The position numbers and the translations under genes were made by a program. 17,141 nt of DNA from contig JAZNIU010000025.1 in NCBI GenBank assembly GCA_045577655.1, positions 1 to 17,141 on the forward strand, written 5' to 3'. The notes under the pieces are model-generated. The model was not told the DNA's origin and searched no databases. It worked only from the letters and a program-made list of their open reading frames with translations. This DNA is from RGIG7450 sp045577655. GTDB lineage: Bacteria; Bacillota; Clostridia; RUG12999. Numbering within the stretch: position 1 is the stretch's first letter; each line of letters begins with the position of its first letter. Shown in pieces: positions 1 to 7,161 of the stretch.

Positions 1-752
1 TCAACTATACGCTGAATGCTCTCGTCAATGGTGAGCACAAGGTCATAGCCCGACTGAGCATTATAATACTGTTCATATTCAAAAGTGGGGCTGCCGGCTG
101 CCGAATCAGATTTCACGATAGCACCGGAGCTGCCTTTAAGATATTCGTCGTATTTATATTCCAAACCCTCAAGCCCCTGGTTGTCGGCGCCGACATTTCC
201 TAAAAGCTGAGCTGCAAGGTTGGAGTAGGGGTAATAGCGTTTTGTATCGGAAATGAGGCTTACGCCAACAAGATTGTGGTCTTTCAGCATCTGCTCCGAA
301 AGGGGATTGCCATCCGCATCTTCGCCGCTGATATAGCTGCGCAGAATTTCAGACTCTTCCTGCGTGATACGTTTTTTTATGTATTCAAATCGAGACGATT
401 TTTCAAGAGCGGTATATATTTTGTCTTTGTCCACTCCCAGAACTTCCGACAGGGTTGTCACAACCTGGAGTGAATTTCCTTCTTCTTTAATGCGTTTGGG
501 GTCGACAACAACAGTGTCAACATTTGCACTGACAGCAAGCTCTTTGCCGTTGCAGTCGTAAATTGTGCCACGACGTGGAGTGATTTCGTTTTCTTTTGTC
601 TGCTGGTCAAGAGCAAGGGAGCGAAGTTCGTTGCCCCGAATAAACTGCAAATAGGCTGTTCTGCCGAGAAGGAGCACAAAAGCAACTATAAGAACAGCCA
701 TTGAAACAAAAATTCTTGTATTCATTGTAGATTTTTTTCGTTTTTTCACCAT
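1..752 (-). CDS. Class B penicillin-binding protein (FtsI/SpoVD type), N-terminal part, cut by left edge
   Basis: This is a peptidoglycan transpeptidase of the division or spore cortex machinery; only the first 250 codons are visible and the frame is open to base 1. The start ATG at 752 follows AAGGTGG by about 8 nt. Seen: a basic N-terminus (MVKKRKK), one membrane segment at about residues 13-33, the dimerisation-domain signature RRGTIYDCNG (60-69), then RYYPYSNLAAQLLGNVG and, near the edge, DLVLTIDESIQ, which is where class B PBPs enter the transpeptidase domain. The catalytic SxxK, SxN and KTG motifs would lie outside the window, so activity cannot be judged. Its place directly after the ftsL-like gene in a dcw cluster fits the pbpB/ftsI or spoVD slot of Firmicutes; which of the two cannot be decided without the C-terminus (SpoVD often carries a PASTA domain). 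Confidence 0.93.
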   Translation of the reverse strand, partial: MVKKRKKSTMNTRIFVSMAVLIVAFVLLLGRTAYLQFIRGNELRSLALDQQTKENEITPRRGTIYDCNGKELAVSANVDTVVVDPKRIKEEGNSLQVVTTLSEVLGVDKDKIYTALEKSSRFEYIKKRITQEESEILRSYISGEDADGNPLSEQMLKDHNLVGVSLISDTKRYYPYSNLAAQLLGNVGADNQGLEGLEYKYDEYLKGSSGAIVKSDSAAGSPTFEYEQYYNAQSGYDLVLTIDESIQRIV

Positions 753-781
753 AAACAAAACCACCTTAATTGACAAGAGAA

Positions 782-807
782 GCCCTGACATGTTGACATG
801 ACAGAGC
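782..807 (-). other. Imperfect hairpin between ftsL-like gene and PBP
   Basis: An 11-bp imperfect stem (GCCCTGACATG at 782-792 against CATGACAGAGC at 797-807, two mismatches) with a TTGA loop sits in the 103-bp gap between the ftsL-like stop and the PBP start. It lacks a T-run on the minus strand, so it is not a typical terminator. It could attenuate or stabilise the operon mRNA; function is inference only. Confidence 0.35.
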
Positions 808-855
808 CGGGATGTGATGTAAAGAAAAAGTCACCTGTAAATATATAATCGAAAA

Positions 856-1293
856 TCAGTGTAAATATGACAGGACGTTACTCATAAAGCTTTCTCGGGG
901 CTGCGAGTCGTCGCCTGCTGGCTTGCCGGAAAGAACCTGTGCATTGTTGTCAACAGAAACATGAATATTTACTATTTGATTTTGAGAGGGTTTTACCATA
1001 CCGAGTTCTTCGGTTGCTTTTCTTTCAACTTCTTTAAGGTCAATACTTCCTTGAAGCTGCACTTTCGCAGTAGTGTTTTCAGAATAGAGCTGTTCGAAAG
1101 TGCTCTTGGCAGTTAAAATATCTTTTTCCAGTTCGTTTGCGGTTGCATATCTTAAAACAACAACCATCAAAAGAGCGCTGCAGAAAACAAGAAAAAATGC
1201 AAAATCCCAACGGAACCCCTGTTTTTTTGCGGAGTGTGAGATTTTTTTTGTGGTTGCGGGAGAATAAATTTTTCTGGCTAAATTATCCTGCAT
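856..1293 (-). CDS. ftsL: FtsL-like cell division protein (septum formation initiator family)
   Basis: This is a small bitopic division protein of 145 residues. Seen: a basic cytoplasmic N-terminus (residues 1-28), a single hydrophobic segment at about 29-49 (FAFFLVFCSALLMVVVLRYA), then a charged, heptad-like helix (about 52-85) and a DLKEVERKATEELGM stretch typical of the FtsL/DivIC family. In this family the protein joins DivIB and the septal PBP to activate wall synthesis. The sequence itself is poorly conserved, so the call rests on topology plus its position between rsmH and a class B PBP. The start is fixed by AAAGGAG overlapping the rsmH stop; an earlier ATG at 1302 opens a five-codon out-of-frame reading and is not the start. 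Confidence 0.85.
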   Translation of the reverse strand: MQDNLARKIYSPATTKKISHSAKKQGFRWDFAFFLVFCSALLMVVVLRYATANELEKDILTAKSTFEQLYSENTTAKVQLQGSIDLKEVERKATEELGMVKPSQNQIVNIHVSVDNNAQVLSGKPAGDDSQPRESFMSNVLSYLH

Positions 1294-1309
1294 TTTTCAT
1301 GTTCTCCTT

Positions 1310-2245
1310 TCAAATTTTTTCTATTGCTCTGAGTTTTGCACTGTGGCTTCTCGAATTTTCATCAAGTTCTGTCTGATTTGCAACAACCGGTTTACGAAGT
1401 TTAAGTTTGCCTTTTGGTGTGTTGCCGCAGGTGCAGACAGGAAGTTCTTTACTGCAGGTGCATCCTGCACAAAGGTCTGCAAAAAGTTTTTTAACTATAC
1501 GGTCTTCCAAAGAGTGGAAGGTTATAACTGCAAGAACGCCACCGGGTTTAAGCGAATCAAAAAAGTCGTTTAGCGAACTTCTTAACAGGGCGAGTTCCTG
1601 ATTTACTTCTATACGAATTGCCTGAAAGGTGCGTTTGCATGGGTGAGAACCCTGGTTGCGTGCACCTGCCGGAATGGCGGCTTTTATTATGTCGCAAAGG
1701 TCAAAAGTTGTTTTTATGGGAGTTTTTACTCGGCGGGCAGCAATAAACTGTGCAATGCGAGCTGCCCACTTTTCTTCGCCATACTCTTTTATGATGCTGC
1801 AAAGTTTTTCTTTTGAATATTCGTTTACAACATCGTAGGCACTGAGGGGGTCCGTAGGATTCATCCGCATATCAAGCGCAGCATCACGCATATAGCTGAA
1901 TCCACGCTCGGGGTTATCCAGCTGATATGAGGAAACTCCTAAATCGAGAAGTGCTCCGTCAAGACCGTTTATATTAAGATTTGACAGTATAGTTTTGATT
2001 TCTGAATAGTTACTGTGAACAAAGGTTGTAACGGAAGAAAAATTTTCAAGCCGTTTTCCCGCTGCTGCGAGAGCTTCAGGGTCGCGGTCAATGCCAATGA
2101 GTTTTCCTTTGCCGCAAAGTCTTTCGCATATTCCAAGGGAATGACCGCCTCCGCCCAAAGTTCCGTCGGCATATATGCCGCCCGGTTTTATATCAAGAAC
2201 CGACATGCATTCATCATACAGAACGGATTTATGCTCAAAAACCAT
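1310..2245 (-). CDS. rsmH: 16S rRNA (cytosine-1402-N4)-methyltransferase RsmH (MraW)
   Basis: This SAM-dependent enzyme methylates N4 of C1402 in the 16S rRNA decoding centre. The length (311 residues) is normal. Seen: N-terminal EHKSVLYDEC, the SAM-binding loop DGTLGGGGH (residues 27-35), LDLGVSSYQLDNPERGFSY, RTFQAIRIEVN, and ITFHSLEDRIVK, all hallmarks of the family. Near the C-terminus there is a cysteine cluster (CAGCTCSKELPVCTCG), common in this family. It lies 8 bp downstream of mraZ and overlaps the ribosome binding site of the ftsL-like gene, so the four genes are one transcription unit. The start ATG at 2245 is preceded by GGTGAT, a modest site, suggesting some translational coupling to mraZ. 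Confidence 0.98.
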   Translation of the reverse strand: MVFEHKSVLYDECMSVLDIKPGGIYADGTLGGGGHSLGICERLCGKGKLIGIDRDPEALAAAGKRLENFSSVTTFVHSNYSEIKTILSNLNINGLDGALLDLGVSSYQLDNPERGFSYMRDAALDMRMNPTDPLSAYDVVNEYSKEKLCSIIKEYGEEKWAARIAQFIAARRVKTPIKTTFDLCDIIKAAIPAGARNQGSHPCKRTFQAIRIEVNQELALLRSSLNDFFDSLKPGGVLAVITFHSLEDRIVKKLFADLCAGCTCSKELPVCTCGNTPKGKLKLRKPVVANQTELDENSRSHSAKLRAIEKI

Positions 2246-2253
2246 AATATCAC

Positions 2254-2685
2254 CTATATTATGAAATCAATGCTGCCGGCTACTTTTGCCACATCAACTT
2301 CAGAAGCTTTTTCAAATTCTTCCCAAAGCTCGGTGCTCCAGAGTTCAATTTTGTTTCCGAGACCTAAAAGTTTTATTCCGGAAGTGATGCCGGCATAGTT
2401 TCTCAGTTTTTGGGAAATAAGACATCTGCCCTGCTTGTCAATTTCTGCAAGCTCTGCTTCTGCGAGAAAATGTCTCTGAAGTTCACGGATTTCCGGTTTG
2501 CTGCTGGGAAGTGCACGCAAACGGGAAGCAAACTCCTCCCACTCGGTGAGAGTGTAAATATAAAGACAATGGTTGTCCATACCTTTTGTAACAATTAAAC
2601 GGCCATCAAGCTGTTCTCTGTACTTGGAGGGCATGATAAATCTGCCCTTATCATCTACGCTATGGGAATAATTACTGACAAACAT
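2254..2685 (-). CDS. mraZ: Transcriptional regulator MraZ
   Basis: First gene of the division and cell-wall cluster. In the family, MraZ is a ring-forming DNA-binding protein that regulates its own operon through tandem boxes upstream. The length (143 residues) is standard. Two tandem SpoVT/AbrB-like half-domains are visible: SHSVDDKGRFIMPSKYREQL (7-26) and LAEIDKQGRCLISQKLRNYA (79-98), each with the D-x-(K/Q)-G-R turn used for DNA binding. The start at 2685 is supported by AAAGGAG 8 nt upstream; an ATG four bases earlier is out of frame. Four evenly spaced TGG-core boxes at 2712-2750 in its own leader are the expected autoregulatory target. Confidence 0.98.
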   Translation of the reverse strand: MFVSNYSHSVDDKGRFIMPSKYREQLDGRLIVTKGMDNHCLYIYTLTEWEEFASRLRALPSSKPEIRELQRHFLAEAELAEIDKQGRCLISQKLRNYAGITSGIKLLGLGNKIELWSTELWEEFEKASEVDVAKVAGSIDFII

Positions 2686-2711
2686 ACATGCATCTCCTTT
2701 CCTGAAAAAGT

Positions 2712-2750
2712 CACCACAATGTCACCACTGTGCATCCAATTTAACACCAC
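2712..2750 (-). promoter_or_regulatory. MraZ operator: four boxes with 11-bp period
   Basis: Read on the minus strand: GTGGTG (2750-2745), TTGGAT (2739-2734), GTGGTG (2728-2723) and GTGGTG (2717-2712), each separated by exactly 5 nt. Three boxes are identical and the second keeps only the TGG core. Known MraZ operators are tandem short TGG/GTGG-type repeats at about one helical turn immediately upstream of mraZ, so this is very probably the autoregulatory site. It lies just downstream of the predicted -10 element. Confidence 0.82.
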
Positions 2751-2759
2751 TTAATACCT

Positions 2760-2787
2760 ATTATACACATTTTGAATCAAAAATCAA
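2760..2787 (-). promoter_or_regulatory. Sigma-A-type promoter of the mraZ operon
   Basis: On the minus strand a perfect -10 TATAAT (2765-2760) is preceded by TTGATT (2787-2782) with a 16-nt spacer, or by CTTGAT with 17. Transcription would start near 2753, putting the MraZ boxes at the very beginning of the transcript region and leaving a leader of about 68 nt. Confidence 0.7.
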
Positions 2788-2811
2788 GAGTTTTTATAAA
2801 AAAAATGAATA

Positions 2812-2858
2812 AAATTTAACATAAATATAATGGTTTTGTTATGCAAATTTAACATAAA
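2812..2858 (+). repeat. Two perfect 14-bp direct repeats, 33 bp apart
   Basis: AAATTTAACATAAA occurs at 2812-2825 and again at 2845-2858, start-to-start distance 33 bp, about three helical turns. It lies between the divergent mraZ promoter and the DUF421 gene. Each copy contains TTAACA, a possible -35; from the first copy an 18-nt spacer leads to a weak TATGCA. It may be an operator or promoter region for the plus-strand genes. Confidence 0.5.
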
Positions 2859-2913
2859 AAATGAGGTAGTGCGCCAAAATAAGTAATAAAAACCAAATTA
2901 AGGAGAATTTTAG

Positions 2914-3594
2914 ATGATTGTAAGTTGCTTGAGAACTGTGGTTCTCTATGTTCTGGTAGTGGCGGCAGTGAGGATAATGGGCAAAAAACAGATAGGCGAG
3001 CTTGAGCCTGTGGAGCTTGTTATAGTGTTTCTTCTTTCAGAACTTGCATCAATACCCATGCAGGATATGAATCTCCCGCTTATGAGCAGTGTTGTGCCCA
3101 TAGCTACCCTTATATCCCTGGAAATTCTTATCTCGGCAATAACGCTCAAATCAACATGGCTGAGAGATTTGCTTCAGGGAAAACCTTCAGTTCTGATAAA
3201 AGACGGAAAAATGGATGAGGCGGAAATGAAAAAGCACAGATACAACATAGACGAGATTATGGAGCAGATAAGAAATGCAGGATACGCAGACATACGCGAT
3301 GTTGAATATGCAGTTCTTGAAAACAGCGGGAAAATAAGCGTTATTCCGTCTGTAAGCGGAAAGACGGTTTCTCCCGAAGATATGAAAATTGATGCAAAAC
3401 CGGGGGCAATGCCATACGTTGTCATATCGGACGGAAAGATAATTAAAAGTGCTTTAAATGAAGCGAAAATAAGCCGTGAAAAGCTTTTAAAAATGCTTAA
3501 GAAAAAGGGCATAACAGACGCCGGACAGGTGTTCTATGCCGTTGTGGACAGTCAGGGAGAATTTTATTATCAGAAAAGGGGAGAAGAAAAGTGA
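2914..3594 (+). CDS. DUF421 / YetF-family membrane protein
   Basis: A 226-residue integral membrane protein of the YetF (DUF421) family, common in spore formers; some relatives have been linked to spore membrane properties, but the biochemical role is not established. Seen: three hydrophobic segments at about 8-20, 34-49 and 58-78; the family signature RIMGKKQIGEL (20-30); and the start of the cytoplasmic DUF421 domain with GKPSVLIKDGKM (89-100). The C-terminal half (100-226) is soluble with a duplicated alpha/beta pattern (EYAVLENSGKISVIP and FYAVVDSQGEFYYQ). The start is fixed by AAGGAG 8 nt upstream. The stop overlaps the GTG start of the next gene by 4 nt, so the two are translationally coupled. 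Confidence 0.93.
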   Translation: MIVSCLRTVVLYVLVVAAVRIMGKKQIGELEPVELVIVFLLSELASIPMQDMNLPLMSSVVPIATLISLEILISAITLKSTWLRDLLQGKPSVLIKDGKMDEAEMKKHRYNIDEIMEQIRNAGYADIRDVEYAVLENSGKISVIPSVSGKTVSPEDMKIDAKPGAMPYVVISDGKIIKSALNEAKISREKLLKMLKKKGITDAGQVFYAVVDSQGEFYYQKRGEEK

Positions 3595-3965
3595 AAAGCG
3601 TGTGGTTTGCCGTTGCAATTTTTATAATAATTGCAGTTTCCGGCGTATATTACAACAACTATTTAAACAGTGAAACGGACCGGCTTTTAGAGCTGTCGGA
3701 CAGGGCATACAGTGCCTGTGGCGTAAACAATGAAGAAAGCATAGATTGTCTTGAAAAAATAGAAAAAAAGCTAGAGAAAATAAGCGGAGTTTTGTGTGCT
3801 TTTCTTGACAGAAAAATAATTGATGAAGCAGAAGATGCAGTGATTTATGCGAGGGAAATGTGTATGACAGGGAACATGTCGGCACAGGTTGAAATTGCGC
3901 TTATGAGAGAAAAAATAAGACATATAAAGAACACGGCGTCCCTTAAGATAAAATATATATTGTGA
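3591..3965 (+). CDS. DUF4363-family protein, single membrane anchor
   Basis: A 124-residue protein with an N-terminal membrane segment (about residues 4-22) and a helical, charged, extracytoplasmic domain (LLELSDRAYSACGVNNEESIDCLEKIEKKLEKISGVL...). DUF4363 proteins typically follow DUF421 genes in clostridia, and that is the arrangement here; function is unknown. Start GTG at 3591 with GGGGAG about 8 nt upstream, overlapping the preceding stop (GTGA). Two cysteines near residues 43 and 53 and others at 68 and 90 are in the part predicted outside the membrane. The family call is from context plus topology and is less certain than the DUF421 call. Confidence 0.78.
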   Translation: MKSVWFAVAIFIIIAVSGVYYNNYLNSETDRLLELSDRAYSACGVNNEESIDCLEKIEKKLEKISGVLCAFLDRKIIDEAEDAVIYAREMCMTGNMSAQVEIALMREKIRHIKNTASLKIKYIL

Positions 3966-3983
3966 GGGCATAAAGCTTATCCA

Positions 3984-4004
3984 CCCGTAATATAATTTTA
4001 CGGG
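3984..4004 (+). promoter_or_regulatory. Hairpin overlapping the ribosome binding site of the Ca2+-ATPase gene
   Basis: CCCGTAA (3984-3990) and TTACGGG (3998-4004) form a perfect 7-bp stem with a 7-nt loop TATAATT. The 3' arm runs into GGGAGG, the ribosome binding site of the ATPase at 4017, so folding would hide part of it. The loop also resembles a -10 but has no -35 at the right distance. Possible translational control or a processing site between the DUF4363 gene and the ATPase. Confidence 0.5.
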
Positions 4005-4016
4005 AGGCGAAGAAGA

Positions 4017-6527
4017 ATGTGGCAAGAAATGTCAAAAGAAACTGCTATGGAAAAACTTGGTACATCCGAGAAGGGTCTGTCTGTGGCAGAGGCTGCAAAA
4101 AGACGTGAAAAATATGGGGATAACACCTTTGTTTCTGCCCCGAAAAAGAGTATTTTAAAAGCTTTTTTAGGACAACTGTCCGATTATATGGTGATTATAT
4201 TGATTGGTGCGGCAGTAATATCTGCCGTGATGTCTTTTTTCAGCGGCGAAAAAGAATATATAGATTCGATTATAATAATGGCGATAGTTCTTTTTAATGC
4301 AGGAATGGGAGTGGTACAGGAATTTCGTGCAGAACACGCTCTTGAGGCTCTTAAAAAAATGAATTCGCCGACAGTAGAAGTAATCCGCGAGGGACAAACT
4401 GTTGTGGAAGACACCAAAAATCTGGTACCGGGAGATATCATATCTTTTCGGGCGGGAGATTTTGTGCCGGCAGACGCACGGCTTATTGAATGTGTAAAAC
4501 TTGCGGTAAATGAGTCTGCTCTCACAGGAGAAACAGCTGAAATAAAGAAAAACAGTGAGCACGTAAAAGAGGAAAGTATTTCACAAATAGAGGCTGCCAA
4601 TATGGTGTGGGCAAATACAGTAGTGACTGAAGGTCGTGGCAGAGCAGTTGTTGTAAGAACGGGTATGAAAACACAGACCGGAAAGATAGCCGGAATGATT
4701 CTGGAAAGTGAAAGTCCCGACACACCGCTTCAGATAAGACTTGCAAAAACAGGAAAAACACTCGGGATTGCGGCAATGGTCATTTGCGGGATAATATTTC
4801 TCATGGGGTTGGTGCGCAAAGTGCCGGCATTTGATATGTTTATGACTTCTGTCAGTCTTGCAGTTGCGGCAATCCCCGAAGGACTTCCTGCAATTATAAC
4901 GGTTATGCTTGCAATAGGTGTGCAGAAGATGGCGAAGAAAAATGCAGTAATAAGAAAGCTGCCTGCAGTGGAAACCCTTGGCAGTGCAACTATTATATGC
5001 AGTGATAAAACAGGCACACTGACAAAAAATCAGATGACAGTTACCGATGTTGTGGGAGACAGAAACCGTGTACTTGAATACCTGTGCCTGTGCAATGACG
5101 ACAAAGGGGCAACCGAAAAAGCTCTTGTCCGTGCTGCGAAAGATATGGGAATTGAAAAAGAGGTTATAGACGCAAAATATAACCGGGTGGATGAAATACC
5201 GTTTAATTCCAAAAGAAAACTTATGACAACCGTACATAAAACAGGTGACAGATATCGTGTTATAACCAAAGGGGCACCTGACATTCTGCTTAATATATGC
5301 TCGGTAAGTGTGACAGAAAAACAAGAAATTTCCGGCAAAATAAAAGAACTTGCAAGTCAGGGAAAACGTGTTATCGGAGTGGCATACAAAGAAGTTTTAA
5401 GGCCGGGCGGGAAATATGAAGAAAATCTTAAATTCTTAGGTCTTGCCGGGTTGAGCGACCCGCCGAGAGAAGGAGTCCCCGAAGCTGTAAAAATATGCAA
5501 AAGAGCAGGAATTACTCCCGTTATGGTGACGGGAGACCAGGTGGACACCGCTGTTGCAATAGCTAAACAAACAGGAATTTTTGTTCCGGGCAGTAAGGTG
5601 ATAAGCGGTAAACAACTTGACACAATTGACGAAAAAACTCTTGATATGGAAATAGAAAACTGCCGGGTTTTTGCCAGAGTAACCCCCGAACACAAAATGA
5701 GAATTGTAAAAGCCTTTCAAAGACGGGGAGAGGTTGTTGCTATGACGGGGGACGGAGTGAACGATGCCCCTGCGCTTAAAACTGCCGACATCGGATGTTC
5801 TATGGGTAAATGTGGGACAGACGTTGCCAAAGGTGCGGCAGATATGGTGCTTGCAGACGACAATTTTGTTACAATAGTTGAGGCTATACGCCAGGGCAGA
5901 GGTATATATGACAACATAAAAAAAGCGGTTCATTTTCTGCTTTCCAGTAATATAGGAGAAATTCTGACAATTTTTACTGCAATTTTCTTTGGATGGGACA
6001 GTCCGCTGACGGCTATCCAGCTCTTATGGGTTAATCTTGTAACAGATTCTCTTCCGGCAATAGCCTTGGGCTTGCAACCTCCTGATAAAGATATTATGTG
6101 TAAAAAACCGGTTAAGAAAAACAAAGGAATTTTTGCAGACGGGCTGGGGCAGACCATATGCCTTGAAGGAGTTATGATAGGAATTCTTGCGATAACGGCG
6201 TTTATAACAGGTATAAAAATATTTAAGAGTCTTGATGTTGCGAGAACAATGGCGTTCTGTACGCTCAGCATTTCCCAGCTTGTTCACGCTTTTACGGTGG
6301 AAAGCGAGCATTCACTCTTTTCAAAAAACGCAGGCAGAAACAAGTTTATGATAATAGCTTTTCTTATATGTCTTACCTTTCAGATATCGGCAGCGGCTTT
6401 TCCACCTGCAATCAGGGTCTTTAAAACAATAAGTCTTTTGCCTTGCCAATGGGGTATAGTAGGCGGCTTGTCGATGGTGCCTGTGGTAGTGTCGGAGGCA
6501 GACAAGTTTTTTGGCAAAGGAAAATGA
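4017..6527 (+). CDS. Calcium-translocating P-type ATPase (P2A, SERCA/PMCA type)
   Basis: An 836-residue ion pump of the cytoplasmic membrane, expected to export Ca2+ using ATP. Seen in order: N-terminal cation ATPase domain (1-50), membrane pair M1-M2 (about 50-102), actuator domain with LTGET (169-173), M3-M4 with the P2 ion-site motif IPEGLP (286-291), phosphorylation site DKTGTLT with Asp330, a short nucleotide-binding domain including KGAPD (418-422), hinge TGDGVNDAPAL (577-587), and six C-terminal membrane segments with NLVTDSLPA (673-681). The PEGLP and N-x-x-T-D combination in M4 and M6 matches Ca2+ pumps rather than heavy-metal or K+ pumps. The nucleotide domain is compact, as in bacterial Ca2+-ATPases. 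Start ATG at 4017 with GGGAGG 9 nt upstream. Substrate is inferred from motifs; Mn2+ is an alternative. Confidence 0.94.
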   Translation: MWQEMSKETAMEKLGTSEKGLSVAEAAKRREKYGDNTFVSAPKKSILKAFLGQLSDYMVIILIGAAVISAVMSFFSGEKEYIDSIIIMAIVLFNAGMGVVQEFRAEHALEALKKMNSPTVEVIREGQTVVEDTKNLVPGDIISFRAGDFVPADARLIECVKLAVNESALTGETAEIKKNSEHVKEESISQIEAANMVWANTVVTEGRGRAVVVRTGMKTQTGKIAGMILESESPDTPLQIRLAKTGKTLGIAAMVICGIIFLMGLVRKVPAFDMFMTSVSLAVAAIPEGLPAIITVMLAIGVQKMAKKNAVIRKLPAVETLGSATIICSDKTGTLTKNQMTVTDVVGDRNRVLEYLCLCNDDKGATEKALVRAAKDMGIEKEVIDAKYNRVDEIPFNSKRKLMTTVHKTGDRYRVITKGAPDILLNICSVSVTEKQEISGKIKELASQGKRVIGVAYKEVLRPGGKYEENLKFLGLAGLSDPPREGVPEAVKICKRAGITPVMVTGDQVDTAVAIAKQTGIFVPGSKVISGKQLDTIDEKTLDMEIENCRVFARVTPEHKMRIVKAFQRRGEVVAMTGDGVNDAPALKTADIGCSMGKCGTDVAKGAADMVLADDNFVTIVEAIRQGRGIYDNIKKAVHFLLSSNIGEILTIFTAIFFGWDSPLTAIQLLWVNLVTDSLPAIALGLQPPDKDIMCKKPVKKNKGIFADGLGQTICLEGVMIGILAITAFITGIKIFKSLDVARTMAFCTLSISQLVHAFTVESEHSLFSKNAGRNKFMIIAFLICLTFQISAAAFPPAIRVFKTISLLPCQWGIVGGLSMVPVVVSEADKFFGKGK

Positions 6528-6544
6528 AATTTTAGTGAAAAGAC

Positions 6545-6573
6545 TTGTAATGAAAGTATAAGTATGATATAAT
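6545..6573 (+). promoter_or_regulatory. Strong sigma-A promoter for the lipoprotein-like gene
   Basis: TTGTAA (6545-6550), 17-nt spacer, and an extended -10 TGATATAAT (6565-6573). Transcription would begin near 6580, about 32 nt before the preferred ATG at 6612. Confidence 0.75.
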
Positions 6574-6611
6574 TTCTACATAATCCGACTATGGAAAGGT
6601 TGATCATACTT

Positions 6612-7136
6612 ATGAAAAAAGTTTTTCTTATGCTCTTTTTTGGGTTTATTGTCATGACATCGACAGCCTGCGAAAAAAAAGAAGTGATAGGCTATGTGCC
6701 GGAAATTCCTCAACAGTGGATTGATGCGCAGAAAGAAGAAGAACAAAATCCAATGACCGAGATGACGGTTACGTTAGAATTTGACGGAATCTGGCAAAGA
6801 AATGAAACAGGGTTATATTATCATCTTTACAATGGGCAGATCTACACAATGAAAGACCGCAATGCATCAAAGGAAAGCGACTTTTTGTTCTGGGGCGACA
6901 CAGTTGCTACAATAGAAGTGCCGAAAGAAGATGTTAAAAACAACAATGTAGAAACAGATTTTGAGCAGGATATGGAAATTACCCAACATTATTTCGGCGG
7001 TAAAGAGGGAAGCGGAAGGGCTACCACTACCATAATTGATGACACACATACAAAAACAGTAACTGAGGATGGCAGAGTTTTCACATTCACTTTTGTTGAA
7101 GAGGTGGACGGTCCTCCGGCAGGAATAGAATATTAA
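6612..7136 (+). CDS. Putative lipoprotein of unknown function
   Basis: A 174-residue exported protein with no family I recognise. Seen: signal peptide MKKVFLMLFFGFIVMTSTAC with Cys20 as candidate lipidation site (STAC; the -3 position is Ser, not the usual Leu, so the lipobox is imperfect), then an acidic linker (EIPQQWIDAQKEEEQN) and a beta-rich domain with alternating hydrophobics, TVTLEFDGIW, GLYYHLYNGQIY and TVTEDGRVFTFTFVEEVDG. An upstream in-frame ATG at 6591 would add seven residues, but it lies only about 10 nt after the predicted transcription start, whereas the ATG at 6612 has GGAAAGG upstream and puts the lysines at the N-terminus as expected for a signal peptide. It has its own promoter and its own terminator, so it is a monocistronic gene. 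Confidence 0.8.
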   Translation: MKKVFLMLFFGFIVMTSTACEKKEVIGYVPEIPQQWIDAQKEEEQNPMTEMTVTLEFDGIWQRNETGLYYHLYNGQIYTMKDRNASKESDFLFWGDTVATIEVPKEDVKNNNVETDFEQDMEITQHYFGGKEGSGRATTTIIDDTHTKTVTEDGRVFTFTFVEEVDGPPAGIEY

Positions 7137-7161
7137 AAAAAGAGCCGTCAGGCTCTTTTTT
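7137..7161. terminator. Bidirectional intrinsic terminator between convergent genes
   Basis: AAAAAGAGCC (7137-7146), loop GTCA, GGCTCTTTTT (7151-7160). The flanking A-run and T-run let the hairpin work on both strands, ending the lipoprotein-like gene on the plus strand and the 73-residue gene on the minus strand, whose stop overlaps it. Confidence 0.9.

Noticed and set aside
1285..1302. Five-codon reading frame (MKNAG) just before the ftsL-like start
   Set aside because: It overlaps the true start out of frame and is too short to call; only a curiosity of the A-rich spacing.
3991..3996. TATAAT as a promoter -10 for the Ca2+-ATPase
   Set aside because: No -35-like sequence 16-18 nt upstream; the bases are better explained as the loop of the hairpin at 3984-4004.
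4581..5324. 247-codon open frame on the minus strand within the Ca2+-ATPase gene
   Set aside because: It is antisense to a strongly conserved gene, with cysteine/histidine/phenylalanine-rich low-sense sequence and no ribosome binding site; a shadow frame.
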